DNA from: CAYJAD01 sp964371195
GTDB taxonomy: Bacteria > Desulfobacterota > Desulfovibrionia > Desulfovibrionales > Desulfovibrionaceae
Direction: 5' to 3'
DNA: 38,207 nt
Assembly: GCA_964371195.1 (NCBI GenBank)
Contig: CAYJLD010000015.1
Coordinates: forward strand, 1-38,207
Part shown: positions 15,468 to 23,712 of the stretch, in pieces
Layout: the number at the start of each line of letters is the position of its first letter
Numbering within the stretch: position 1 is the first letter of the stretch
The notes under the pieces: generated by a model
The model's input: the letters and a program-made list of their open reading frames with translations, nothing else
Databases searched by the model: none
Told to the model about the DNA's origin: nothing
Translations under genes and position numbers: made by a program

Positions 15468-16460
15468 TTATTTTTTCTTGAGCCAAGGCATCATTTCACG
15501 TAGACGCCCACCTACTTGCTCAATACTATGTTCTGCTTCAAGTCTACGCGTTGATTTAAACATAGGATATCCAGCGCGTGCTTCTAATATAAAATCACGT
15601 GCAAAACGACCACTTTGTATGTCGGTAAGCACACGTTTCATTTCTTTTTTAGTTTCTTCTGTGATTATGCGCGGTCCAGTTACATAGTCGCCATACTCTG
15701 CTGTATCACTAATGGAGTAACGCATGCGCGCAAGACCACCTTCATACATAAGGTCTACAATAAGTTTCACTTCATGTAAACACTCAAAGTAAGCCATTTC
15801 TGGTTGGTATCCGGCTTCAACCAAGGTTTCATAGCCAGCTTTAACAAGAGCAGAAAGTCCACCACAAAGGACAGCTTGTTCACCAAAAAGGTCAGTTTCG
15901 GTTTCTTCGCGAAAGGTTGTTTCAATAACACCTGAGCGCGCACCACCAACACCAACAGCATAAGCAAGTGCTTTTTCTAAGGATTTACCACTAGCATCTT
16001 GGTGAATGGCTACAAGACAAGGAACTCCGCCACCTTCAGTGAAGGTACGACGCACTAAGTGGCCTGGGCCTTTAGGAGCTATCAAGAATACATCCACATC
16101 CTTAGGTGGTTCAATTTGACCAAAATGAATATTAAAACCATGAGCAAAAAGTAAAGCTTTGCTAGAGTTTAGATGAGGTTTTATATCATTTTCATAAACT
16201 TGGGCTTGTACTTGGTCTGGCAATAAAATCATAATGAAATCGCCAGCTTTAGCTGCTTCCGCTGCAGAAACAGGATTAAAACCATGCTCTTTTGCAAGCT
16301 CATAGTTAGCACTACCTGGGCGTTGTCCAACAATTACGTTGACTCCAGAGTCACGTAAGTTTTGTGCATGAGCATGGCCTTGGCTTCCATAACCAATAAT
16401 GGCAACGGTTTTATCTTTTAATACAGCTAGATTAGCATCCTTTTCATAGTAAACTTTCAT
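15468..16460 (-). CDS. ilvC: Ketol-acid reductoisomerase
   Basis: A 330-residue class I (short) enzyme, full length. It converts acetolactate and acetohydroxybutyrate to the dihydroxy acids with NAD(P)H and Mg, the second shared step of valine, leucine and isoleucine synthesis. Visible are the dinucleotide-binding GYGSQGHAHAQN (23-34), the catalytic LIAPKGPGH, the metal-binding EETETDLFGEQAVLCGG (Asp and Glu ligands) and the knotted C-terminal domain with ECLHEVKLIVDL. The ATG has agga about 8 nt upstream. It is the last ilv gene of the ilvB-ilvN-ilvC set. Confidence 0.98.
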   Translation of the reverse strand: MKVYYEKDANLAVLKDKTVAIIGYGSQGHAHAQNLRDSGVNVIVGQRPGSANYELAKEHGFNPVSAAEAAKAGDFIMILLPDQVQAQVYENDIKPHLNSSKALLFAHGFNIHFGQIEPPKDVDVFLIAPKGPGHLVRRTFTEGGGVPCLVAIHQDASGKSLEKALAYAVGVGGARSGVIETTFREETETDLFGEQAVLCGGLSALVKAGYETLVEAGYQPEMAYFECLHEVKLIVDLMYEGGLARMRYSISDTAEYGDYVTGPRIITEETKKEMKRVLTDIQSGRFARDFILEARAGYPMFKSTRRLEAEHSIEQVGGRLREMMPWLKKK

Positions 16461-16503
16461 TAGTCATCCTGTCATGAGGCTTAAGGGTTGATAATAATGC
16501 AAA

Positions 16504-16989
16504 TTAATGTGTTTGCATGGAGCGACGCATGGAAACAGTACCAGTGCGCGCAATTTCTTTAATACCAAAGCGTTGAAATAAACCAATAATTGCTTGTAGC
16601 TTTTCACTGTTACCGGTGGCTTCAATGGTCATTTCATTAATGCCCACATCCATAACACGGCAGCGGAAAATTTCAACTGTGCGTAAAATTTCGCTTCTAG
16701 CTTCGCCTTCAGCATGAACTTTTATGAGCATCATTTCGCGCTCAACTGCACTGTGTTCTGAGAAATCAACAACCTTTATTACAGTGATAAGTTTATGTAA
16801 TTGTTTTGTTATTTGTTCAATAATTTGGGCATCACCGCTGGTAGTTATGGTCATGTGTGATACGCCATGCTCAAGCGTTGGGGCAACATTTAGAGATTCA
16901 ATATTAAAACCTCGCCCACTAAAAAGGCTTACTACGCGAGACAAAACACCTGGTTCATCTTCAACTAAAACTGATAATACATGTTGCAT
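16504..16989 (-). CDS. ilvN: Acetolactate synthase small (regulatory) subunit
   Basis: A 161-residue full-length regulatory subunit. The N-terminal ACT domain (about 1-75) has LSVLVEDEPGVLSRVVSLFSGRGFNIESL, including the Gly/Asn residues that bind valine in feedback inhibition; the C-terminal ALS_ss domain (about 80-161) has RCRVMDVG and IKEIARTGTVSM. It assembles with IlvB in the cytosol, activates it and makes it sensitive to branched-chain amino acids. The ATG is 12 nt after the ilvB stop, with aggag upstream. The product resembles both IlvN and IlvH; the symbol is by position. Confidence 0.96.
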   Translation of the reverse strand: MQHVLSVLVEDEPGVLSRVVSLFSGRGFNIESLNVAPTLEHGVSHMTITTSGDAQIIEQITKQLHKLITVIKVVDFSEHSAVEREMMLIKVHAEGEARSEILRTVEIFRCRVMDVGINEMTIEATGNSEKLQAIIGLFQRFGIKEIARTGTVSMRRSMQTH

Positions 16990-17001
16990 GGTAAAAAACT
17001 C

Positions 17002-18696
17002 CTATACCAATAGCATTTCATCTAAGGCTGCACCAGCAGGCACTATGGGATAAACATTTTCTTCGCGCTCAACAATTACATCAATAATGGCTGTATTAGG
17101 CGAAGATAAGGCTTTTTTAAGGGTAGCCTCCATTTGTGATGCCTTGGTAATTCTATAGCCCTCTGCGCCGTAGGCTTCGGCAAGTTTTACAAAGTCAGGC
17201 TGAGCTTCCATATTGGTGTAGCTGTAGTTTTTCTTATAAAAAAGCTCTTGCCATTGGCGAACCATGCCGAGGTTGCTATTGTTCAAGATAAGGATTTTTA
17301 CGGGAAGCTTATTTTCAATGGCAGTAGCAAGCTCTTGAATGTTCATTTGTATGGAACCATCGCCTGCTACGTTGACCACAAGGCTTTTAGGGAAAGCAAA
17401 TTGAGCACCAATGGCAGCAGGTAAGCCATAACCCATTGTTCCTAGCCCACCTGAGGTGAGTAAGGTACGCGGTTTTTCATAGCCATAAAACTGGGCTGCC
17501 CACATTTGGTTTTGGCCCACTTCGGTGGCAATAATTGCTTTACCTTTGCTTATACGATGCACAGCTTCAATAACAGCTTGCGGTTTTAAGCCACTCTTAG
17601 TGTGTTCATAACCAAATGGGCATTCTTTATCCCAAGCCCGTAATTGCTTAAGCCATGGGGCATGTTCTTTTTTCCAATTTTTATCTTCTTCCTTGTTAGC
17701 TAGTATTTCAAAGATACCTTTTAATGCTTCATTGCAGTCGCCAACCACAGGCACATGTACATTAACATTTTTCCGTATGGAGGTTGGGTCAATATCAATA
17801 TGTACAATGCGTGCATTAGGAGCAAATGCAGAAATACGCCCAGTAACACGGTCATCAAACCGTACACCTATAGCCATAAGTAAGTCACAGTTATTAATGG
17901 CTTTATTGGCGGCATAACAACCATGCATCCCCACCATACCAAGCCAAAGGTCACTCTTGCTTGGAAAACCTCCAAGGCCCATAAGGGTTGAGGCTATGGG
18001 AAGGTGGTATTTGTCTGCTAATTGCTTAAGAACTGGAGCTGCATTGGAGTTAATAACACCACCACCTATTAACAATAGGGGATTTTGAGCTTTGATAAGT
18101 TCATCAGAAGCTTTACGTAATTGATTAAGATTAGCTTTATATGTAGGATTATAACTACGCATGTGAACACTTTCAGGCCAGATAAACTCTGTTGCAGCCT
18201 GCATGACGTCCTTTGGAAGGTCCACAAGTACAGGGCCTGGGCGTCCAGAACGGGCTAAGTAAAATGCTTGGCGCAATACAGTTGTAAGTTTGGTGATGTC
18301 TTTAACCAAGAAGTTATGCTTGGTACATGGACGTGTAATACCTACAATATCAACCTCTTGGAAAGCATCATTGCCAATTAGAGGTGTGGGAACTTGACCA
18401 GTGATAATAACAATTGGAATGGAGTCACAATATGCTGTAGCTATGCCCGTAACAGTGTTTGTTGCACCAGGACCGGAGGTTACTAGACATACGCCAACCT
18501 TACCCGATGCGCGAGCATAGCCATCAGCAGCATGCACAGCTGCTTGTTCATGACGCACCAAAATATGGCGCAACTTAGGGTGACGAGGTATTTCGTCATA
18601 TATATCAATAACTGCACCACCAGGATAGCCGAAAAAAACATCAACTTCCTCGCGTTTCAGCGTTTCAAGCAGTATCTGTGCACCAGTCATTTTCAT
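17002..18696 (-). CDS. ilvB: Acetolactate synthase large (catalytic) subunit
   Basis: A 564-residue thiamine-diphosphate enzyme, full length. It condenses pyruvate with pyruvate or 2-ketobutyrate to start branched-chain amino-acid synthesis. Seen are GYPGGAVIDIYDEI, the catalytic Glu50 in RHEQAAVHAADGYARASG, the FAD-region TGQVP, and the ThDP/Mg motif GDGSIQMN ending in NNSNLGMVRQWQ. Its own start at 18696 lies 2 nt after the DUF465 gene stop, and its ribosome-binding site ggag lies inside that gene's end, so the two are translationally linked. Certain. Confidence 0.98.
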   Translation of the reverse strand: MKMTGAQILLETLKREEVDVFFGYPGGAVIDIYDEIPRHPKLRHILVRHEQAAVHAADGYARASGKVGVCLVTSGPGATNTVTGIATAYCDSIPIVIITGQVPTPLIGNDAFQEVDIVGITRPCTKHNFLVKDITKLTTVLRQAFYLARSGRPGPVLVDLPKDVMQAATEFIWPESVHMRSYNPTYKANLNQLRKASDELIKAQNPLLLIGGGVINSNAAPVLKQLADKYHLPIASTLMGLGGFPSKSDLWLGMVGMHGCYAANKAINNCDLLMAIGVRFDDRVTGRISAFAPNARIVHIDIDPTSIRKNVNVHVPVVGDCNEALKGIFEILANKEEDKNWKKEHAPWLKQLRAWDKECPFGYEHTKSGLKPQAVIEAVHRISKGKAIIATEVGQNQMWAAQFYGYEKPRTLLTSGGLGTMGYGLPAAIGAQFAFPKSLVVNVAGDGSIQMNIQELATAIENKLPVKILILNNSNLGMVRQWQELFYKKNYSYTNMEAQPDFVKLAEAYGAEGYRITKASQMEATLKKALSSPNTAIIDVIVEREENVYPIVPAGAALDEMLLV

Positions 18697-18698
18697 TT

Positions 18699-18929
18699 CT
18701 ATTTGTCTCCTGACATGTGTTTTTCTAATAAATCAACAAGGCTAGTCTTGCCTTCGAGTTTTTGTTTTTTTAATTGTTTAAGAGTTTGTTCCTCGGTTGG
18801 AGTACGAAAGCTTTTGCCTTCTAACTTGCTAACTTGCTTGGAATAAAGTAGGTGCTCATCCCATAACTCTTTGAGCTCAGGGTTAGTTTGAGACAATTTT
18901 TCAAGCATTTCGATTTCGTGTTTTTCCAT
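18699..18929 (-). CDS. DUF465 (YdcH-like) small coiled-coil protein
   Basis: A 76-residue, strongly charged helical protein. It has the DUF465 pattern: an N-terminal LLEKL-type helix followed by Asn-Pro-Glu-Leu, Leu-Trp-Asp-Glu-His, then FRTPTEEQTLKQLKKQKLEGK. Function is unknown. The position as first gene of the ilv set, with its stop 2 nt ahead of ilvB, makes it likely to share regulation with ilvB. The ATG has aaggag 7 nt upstream. Confidence 0.85.
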   Translation of the reverse strand: MEKHEIEMLEKLSQTNPELKELWDEHLLYSKQVSKLEGKSFRTPTEEQTLKQLKKQKLEGKTSLVDLLEKHMSGDK

Positions 18930-18975
18930 CTGAACTCTCCTTGAGGTTTAGGTTATGCCAAAAGGCGGGTTTATA

Positions 18976-18989
18976 CCTGTATTTACAGG
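18976..18989. promoter_or_regulatory. Palindrome upstream of the DUF465-ilv genes
   Basis: cctgta-tt-tacagg is a perfect 6-bp-arm inverted repeat, about 50 nt ahead of the DUF465 start and near an AT-rich likely promoter. It may be an operator or a small leader hairpin. It is shorter in the middle than the E. coli LexA box. Confidence 0.35.
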
Positions 18990-19068
18990 ATTTTTATACT
19001 ATAAAAAAATTAAGCAAGTATTAAAAATAACGACTAAGTTATAATTTACAACAAAATCGTAAACTTTA

Positions 19069-19371
19069 CTAGCTTAAGGTTTGGGCATATTCTAATAGTG
19101 AAGTCACTACAATGCGATCTACCAGTTCTATGGCTAGAAGCACAATTATCGGAGAGAAGTCTATGCCACTTGTATAAGTAAAAGGCAACACTTTTCGTAT
19201 ACGATAATATACCGGTTCAGTCAGAGTGCGAAGTGTACGTACAATGGGGTTATACGGGTCTGGGCGCACCCAAGATAGGATTGCAGAAATTAATACAACC
19301 CAAAAATAAATTTTTAATAAACTACCAAGAATGATGGCAATGGCAGTAAGAGTATTGGCAAGTACAATCAT
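19069..19371 (-). CDS. YggT-family membrane protein
   Basis: A 100-residue protein with two hydrophobic segments (about 5-33 and 70-95) and the family motif LSWVRPDPYNPIVRTLRTLTEPVYYRIRKVLP. The family has a structural or osmotic/division-related role in other bacteria; not resolved here. The ATG has gaggt about 10 nt upstream. It is the gene next after the HAD phosphatase and ahead of the ilv genes on the same strand. Confidence 0.9.
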   Translation of the reverse strand: MIVLANTLTAIAIILGSLLKIYFWVVLISAILSWVRPDPYNPIVRTLRTLTEPVYYRIRKVLPFTYTSGIDFSPIIVLLAIELVDRIVVTSLLEYAQTLS

Positions 19372-19406
19372 AAAAGCATACCTCTAAAGTGTTTTTATTT
19401 TTATAT

Positions 19407-19437
19407 AATTAACTAAGACGAAAAATCTTAGATAATT
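19407..19437. terminator. Stem-loop between the HAD and YggT genes
   Basis: Arms 19407-19418 and 19426-19437 pair at 11 of 12 positions around a 7-nt loop. A second small stem (cccat/atggg at about 19445-19456), followed on the minus strand by five T's, lies nearer the HAD stop and is the better terminator. Confidence 0.5.
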
Positions 19438-19463
19438 CAAAAACCCATGAATGGGGTATAAAT

Positions 19464-20126
19464 TTATATACATAAATATTTTTTATGCAATAGTTTTTGT
19501 AATGAACTAAAACTATCACTATTTACAGCCGCGTCAAGTGCTGGATTTTTGTGGGCTATAAATGAAACTTCACCAGCCTTTGCTGCTCTTTGATCATTTA
19601 AACTATCTCCTATAAAAATAACAGTTTCCTTAGATACTTGCCATTTGTTTAGTATAATTTCAATGCCGGCAGGGTCAGGTTTTGGTGCTGCATCTGCTGC
19701 TGTAATAATAGGATCAAAAAGTCCTTCTAATTTAAATGTTTTGATAACTGCTGGCATACCATCAAATCTGTTTGTGTGCACAGCTGTATTGATTCCATTA
19801 TCTAAGCACCAATGAATAAAGTTTAAAAAACCCTCTTCAAGGCTAATTTTTGGCATAATGTCACGCTGATAGTCTAATACATTTTTACAAATATCTAAGG
19901 CTTTTGCATGTAAATTTTGTGGAATTATACGCTCCAAAGCACCGCGTACTGTAGACATATGCGTAAAAGCTTCTTGTTTATCGGTTAAAGGTGGTAATCC
20001 CAGTTCTTTCAAAAGCATATTATAATATAAAGTATTAGCTTCACGAGAGTTTATAATTACCCCATCACAGTCGAAAATAATCCCTGTTAAGATAGTGGGC
20101 ATATTTAAATGTTGATCATAACACAT
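19464..20126 (-). CDS. HAD-superfamily hydrolase (PGP/beta-PGM-like)
   Basis: A 220-residue haloacid-dehalogenase phosphatase of the subclass with a helical cap after motif I. Motif I is FDCDG (Asp19 nucleophile, Asp21 acid/base), motif II is AVHTNR, Lys in AAPKPDP is motif III, and IGDSLND is motif IV. Substrates of such enzymes are small phosphorylated metabolites (phosphoglycolate, sugar phosphates). The ATG at 20126 overlaps the preceding gene's stop by one base (taatg) with ggag 8 nt upstream, so it is translationally coupled to that unrecognised gene. Confidence 0.9.
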   Translation of the reverse strand: MCYDQHLNMPTILTGIIFDCDGVIINSREANTLYYNMLLKELGLPPLTDKQEAFTHMSTVRGALERIIPQNLHAKALDICKNVLDYQRDIMPKISLEEGFLNFIHWCLDNGINTAVHTNRFDGMPAVIKTFKLEGLFDPIITAADAAPKPDPAGIEIILNKWQVSKETVIFIGDSLNDQRAAKAGEVSFIAHKNPALDAAVNSDSFSSLQKLLHKKYLCI

Positions 20127-20953
20127 TATTTATTCTCCAGTAATATTAAACGCATGGTTTTGTTAAGCCAAGAGCTGTGTTGTTTCTTGCGCTCACTTTT
20201 GTGCAAAATATCTCCAACACTTAATTCACATTCATGGCCTTTAATATCCATATTTTGTGCGTTTAAACTTTGTATAGTGTCCTTCGTTAGAGGGACTAAA
20301 TTTTCACATTGGTCAGCTATGCCTTCTAGCATGTTGTTATGATTAATTACAATTTGTGAATGATTTGGAATAAAAATAGCGGCATTTTCTAGTATTATTT
20401 GCCAAGGTGGTAAAAAATCATCATCAACTTGCATATAACTTTCTATATTTTGAAGCATGCTTAACGTATCTTCTTGATCTACTCCAAGATTATCAACCAA
20501 ATGCTTAGCCCCATGAGCATATTTTTCGGTTAGGTTTTTAACTTCGCTAAAACGCTCTTCTAAAAGCCAAGCCCAAAGCAAAAACTTCTGGGCAGCTTGC
20601 CTGATATGTAATTCATGAAGTTCATTATTGTCAGATATTTGTCCTGTATTTGCAAATTGTGCTAGTATGTCTTGCTCTTCAAAATCTTTTAACTTTGAAC
20701 CTTGGTTTTGAACACCAATTAGAGCATGCATAGGTACACCTGAAAGAGCTGCATCACCCATGTTAATTAAGTCATCAAGGCAAGCCTTGGCTTGTTGAGC
20801 ATTGAATGGGTAATTATCTGGCTGCCAGTAATTTATTGGTTTGTCAGCCAATCCTGGCCATAAATAGTTAATATTTAAATTTAATATTAGGTTTGAACTT
20901 ATATTTTCTTGGCGTAAAATTGGTAAAAAAATTGTTATAGGTTTATTTTGCAT
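20126..20953 (-). CDS. Unrecognised soluble protein coupled to the HAD phosphatase
   Basis: A 275-residue protein I do not recognise. It has no signal peptide or membrane segment and is helical and acidic in the middle. There are a Tyr/Trp/Pro-rich stretch near residues 30-50 (YLWPGLADKPINYWQPDNYPF), a helix-rich region from about 100 to 185 and a Cys near the end, with no catalytic motif I can name. The start is well supported (aaggag 6 nt upstream). Its one-base overlap with the HAD gene suggests the two act on the same process. Confidence 0.75.
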   Translation of the reverse strand: MQNKPITIFLPILRQENISSNLILNLNINYLWPGLADKPINYWQPDNYPFNAQQAKACLDDLINMGDAALSGVPMHALIGVQNQGSKLKDFEEQDILAQFANTGQISDNNELHELHIRQAAQKFLLWAWLLEERFSEVKNLTEKYAHGAKHLVDNLGVDQEDTLSMLQNIESYMQVDDDFLPPWQIILENAAIFIPNHSQIVINHNNMLEGIADQCENLVPLTKDTIQSLNAQNMDIKGHECELSVGDILHKSERKKQHSSWLNKTMRLILLENK

Positions 20954-21133
20954 TTATTCTCCTTAATGAGTACAGCATAAGTATAAACTTAGATGTACAA
21001 TGACGCAATGCATAAGTATAATTTTGATAAATTAAGTATTATGTTAAAAATACATAAAAGTATTATTAATAAAAAAATATTTAAAATTAGGCCTGTTATG
21101 CTAAATTGCGGTTCATGTATCCTCATTATGCAC

Positions 21134-21162
21134 TTGACCTTGAGCTTTGAATATAGTAGATT
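21134..21162 (+). promoter_or_regulatory. Promoter of tatA
   Basis: TTGACC (21134-21139), 17-nt spacer, TAGATT (21157-21162). It lies about 25 nt before the ATG at 21186, which has gggagg upstream. Confidence 0.55.
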
Positions 21163-21185
21163 TTTGAAAATATTCGGGAGGCAAT

Positions 21186-21380
21186 ATGTTTGGCATAGGT
21201 ACACAGGAAATTTTGGTGCTGCTGGTTGTAGCGCTGGTGATATTTGGTGCAAATAAATTGCCAGAAATAGGCAATGGCCTAGGTAGGGCTATTCGAAACT
21301 TTAAACGGGCATCGTCTGAACCTGATGAAGTAGATATTACTCCTAAGGAAAAACAAAATACTGATGACGCTAGTAAATAG
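21186..21380 (+). CDS. tatA: Twin-arginine translocase subunit TatA/E
   Basis: A 64-residue protein: one membrane helix (about 5-21), a Gly hinge, the amphipathic helix LPEIGNGLGRAIRNFKRA with the TatA/E-type Phe-Gly-Ala-x-Lys-Leu-Pro motif just before it, and an acidic tail. It oligomerises in the inner membrane to form the pore for folded proteins, together with TatC. No tatC or tatB is in the window. The ACT-domain gene follows after 27 nt and may share its transcript. Confidence 0.95.
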   Translation: MFGIGTQEILVLLVVALVIFGANKLPEIGNGLGRAIRNFKRASSEPDEVDITPKEKQNTDDASK

Positions 21381-21407
21381 TTTATTTTTTTAAATTTAGG
21401 AGATTAC

Positions 21408-21836
21408 ATGTTAGCTGAGCAAATTTCTATATTTCTTGAAAATAAAGCAGGCAGACTTGCTGAAGTGACTAAAACTTTAAGTAATGCTGGTATAAGCATT
21501 CGTGCACTTTCCTTGGCTGACACTTCTGATTTTGGTATTTTACGTATTATTGTAGCAGAATACGAAAAAGCTAAGGTGGTACTTAAGGAAAATGGCTTTA
21601 CTATTGGCAGCACAAGTGTTGTGGCTGTTGAAGTTGAAGACAAACCCGGCGGACTGCATAATATTTTAGAATTATTTGCAAAATATTCAATAAATGTGGA
21701 ATATATGTATGCTTATGTGCAAAGAGATACTCCCAATGCAACCATGATTTTTCGTTTTGATAATGCAGATAAAGCTTTGGAAATTTTAGAGGAGCATAAA
21801 ATTCCTGTAGTTTCTGGAGATAGGCTTTATTCTTAA
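21408..21836 (+). CDS. Double ACT-domain protein
   Basis: A 142-residue cytosolic protein made of two ACT domains (about 1-70 and 71-142), each with the pattern hydrophobic-ENKAGRLAEV or EVEDKPGGLHNI. ACT domains bind amino acids and regulate enzymes. Stand-alone double-ACT proteins of this size are common in deltaproteobacteria and anaerobes, often near phenylacetate-CoA ligase genes, but none is here. Could be an amino-acid sensor; the partner is unknown. The start has ggag 7 nt upstream. Confidence 0.9.
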   Translation: MLAEQISIFLENKAGRLAEVTKTLSNAGISIRALSLADTSDFGILRIIVAEYEKAKVVLKENGFTIGSTSVVAVEVEDKPGGLHNILELFAKYSINVEYMYAYVQRDTPNATMIFRFDNADKALEILEEHKIPVVSGDRLYS

Positions 21837-21910
21837 ATTTTGTGAAGTCGTTGATATTATTTTAATGTAAAGATAAGTCATTTTATATATAGAATTAATT
21901 TGGAGGTATT

Positions 21911-22240
21911 ATGACTGTTTTAAACTGGCAGGATGGTGTTGCTCGTGTGGTCAATAATCGCGGTCTTTATGCCAAGTTACTAGTGCGTTTTGCTGATAGC
22001 CTTGGTGATGCCCCAGAAAAACTTGCTCAAGCCGTTGCTGAAGGCAATATGGATGATGCTCAAATGCAAGCACATACAATAAAGGGCACCGCTGCAAACC
22101 TTGGCTGCGAAGCTTTGGCAGAAGCTGGCAGAGTTGTTGAGGTAGCAATTAAGGACCAATCTGGAATTGAGCCAGCCATTGAAGAGTTAAAGAAAGTAGT
22201 CGTAGTTACTGTTGAAGCTATGCGTGCTTTTGAAGCATAG
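21911..22240 (+). CDS. Histidine-phosphotransfer (Hpt) protein
   Basis: A 109-residue helical protein with the phosphoacceptor His55 in the Hpt motif AHTIKGTAANLG. In a phosphorelay it passes a phosphoryl group between receiver domains. No histidine kinase or receiver is in the window, so its partners are elsewhere. The next gene is a sigma54 activator without a receiver, and a terminator and a separate promoter lie between them, so a direct link is not implied by co-transcription. The start has ggagg 5 nt upstream. Confidence 0.9.
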   Translation: MTVLNWQDGVARVVNNRGLYAKLLVRFADSLGDAPEKLAQAVAEGNMDDAQMQAHTIKGTAANLGCEALAEAGRVVEVAIKDQSGIEPAIEELKKVVVVTVEAMRAFEA

Positions 22241-22300
22241 TCTTTCTGCTGTTTTTAGGTGACCTACCTCTAGATAGGTTAATATATTAATATATTTATT

Positions 22301-22336
22301 AAAACCTCGTGCTTGTTGAGTGCGGGGTTTTTTTAT
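22301..22336 (+). terminator. Intrinsic terminator of the Hpt gene
   Basis: Stem aaacctcg with cggggttt (with one G-T pair), an 11-nt loop and seven or more T's (22328-22334). A 16-bp AT palindrome lies just before it (22281-22296). Confidence 0.85.
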
Positions 22337-22469
22337 TTATATCTTCAAATTATAATTATTTTGTGCCTTTAAAGAGTCTACATTATTTGTGTGAACTTAA
22401 AATACTATAAAGAATAATTTTTTATTTAATATGCATAATTTTACTGGATTTTTTCTTGGTGTCAGTGTA

Positions 22470-22498
22470 TTGACAGTACTAAAGCTTGGTTTTATATT
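22470..22498 (+). promoter_or_regulatory. Promoter of the sigma54 activator gene
   Basis: TTGACA (22470-22475), 17-nt spacer, TATATT (22493-22498). A near-consensus sigma70 promoter, 27 nt ahead of ATG 22525. Confidence 0.75.
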
Positions 22499-22524
22499 TA
22501 AGTATTCACTTGCGGGAGAAAGAT

Positions 22525-23622
22525 ATGGAATGGCAAGATAGCGGTATTATAGGCCAAAGTACAACTTTAGCTGAAGTTTTCCGCGTGCTTATGAAAGTTG
22601 CACCCACTGACAGTACTGTATTGGTTACAGGTGAGTCAGGCACGGGTAAGGAGCTTTTGGTGCGTGCATTACATGCAAATAGTGAAAGAGCTGCAAAACC
22701 ATTTGTACCCATCAATTGTGGTGCTATTCCAAAAGAATTACTTGAATCAGAGTTATTTGGACATGAAAAAGGAGCCTTTACTCATGCCATACGCTCTCGC
22801 CCAGGTCGTTTTGAGCTTGGTGATGGTGGTACTGTATTTCTTGATGAAATTGGTGAAATGGACTTAAGCCTGCAAGTTAAAATCTTACGTGTTCTACAAG
22901 AAAAAGAAATTGAAAGAGTTGGTGGTTCTGGGATAAAAAAAGTAGATGTTCGTATTATTGCCGCCACAAATCGCGATTTAGAGCAAGAAGTTAATGCAGG
23001 TCGATTTAGAGAGGATTTATACTATAGGCTAAATGTTATCCCACTGCACTTGCCTCCTTTACGAGAACGTGGAGGTGATGTATTACTCTTAGTACGTCAT
23101 TTTTTAAAAAGTTTTTGCAAAAAGAAAAAAAGACCACCGCTTGAATTAAGTTCGCTTACAGCACGCATTCTTGCGGCTTATCCATGGCCAGGTAATGTAC
23201 GTGAACTTGAAAATTTTATGGAGCGACTTAGTATTTTAGTTGATGGTAATATTGTCGAGCTTGAAGACTTGCCACAAAAAATTATTGACGCTGTCGGCCC
23301 ATTGGATGATTTGCCAGAAGTTGATGTAGCTATACAAAATAATGTAAGTACGGTTATTGATTGTGAGGAGCGCCAAGAAGTTGCTAGTGCTACTACTGAA
23401 CATGCTGTGTTTACTCCTGTTGCTTCGCAAGGCTTTGTGTGGCCGAGTTTGCAAGACCTTGAAAAGTTTGATATGGGCCTCAAAGAATTCTTGGATAGCA
23501 TTGAAGAACGCTTACTTGATGAAGCTTTGGAAAAATCGCAAGGGGTAAAAAACCATGCGGCAGAGCTTCTAAGGATTAAACGTACAACTCTTATAGAAAA
23601 ATTAAAAAAGAAAGGAAATTGA
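22525..23622 (+). CDS. Sigma54-dependent activator lacking a receiver domain
   Basis: A 365-residue enhancer-binding protein consisting of the AAA+ core and a DNA-binding tail only. Walker A GESGTGKE (36-43), the sigma54-contact loop GAFTHA (83-88, where GAFTGA is usual), Walker B GGTVFLDE (101-108), the arginine-rich PPLRERGGDV and the sensor II PWPGNVRELENF (220-231). The C-terminal Fis-type helix-turn-helix spans about 337-362. The ATG 22525 is chosen because gggag lies 7 nt upstream; an upstream ATG at 22486 has none and lies in the promoter. Without a receiver it is probably constitutive or controlled by a partner protein. The TPR gene lies 90 nt downstream. Confidence 0.9.
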   Translation: MEWQDSGIIGQSTTLAEVFRVLMKVAPTDSTVLVTGESGTGKELLVRALHANSERAAKPFVPINCGAIPKELLESELFGHEKGAFTHAIRSRPGRFELGDGGTVFLDEIGEMDLSLQVKILRVLQEKEIERVGGSGIKKVDVRIIAATNRDLEQEVNAGRFREDLYYRLNVIPLHLPPLRERGGDVLLLVRHFLKSFCKKKKRPPLELSSLTARILAAYPWPGNVRELENFMERLSILVDGNIVELEDLPQKIIDAVGPLDDLPEVDVAIQNNVSTVIDCEERQEVASATTEHAVFTPVASQGFVWPSLQDLEKFDMGLKEFLDSIEERLLDEALEKSQGVKNHAAELLRIKRTTLIEKLKKKGN

Positions 23623-23712
23623 CTTTTAATTTAGTAGAAATTAAAAATTATAATTAACTTAAGGACAATTCAAAATCTTTATTTTTTGGAATGTTTATTG
23701 CATAATTTCATT

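Noticed and set aside
18971..18991. A LexA-type SOS box upstream of the ilv genes
   Set aside because: The palindrome has CTGT and ACAG separated by 4 nt rather than the 8 nt of the E. coli box, and the gene set is not DNA-repair related.
22462..22620. Repeat tgacagtact at the activator promoter (22471) and inside the gene (22608)
   Set aside because: A 10-nt match within about 140 nt in AT-rich sequence is too short to call a regulatory repeat.
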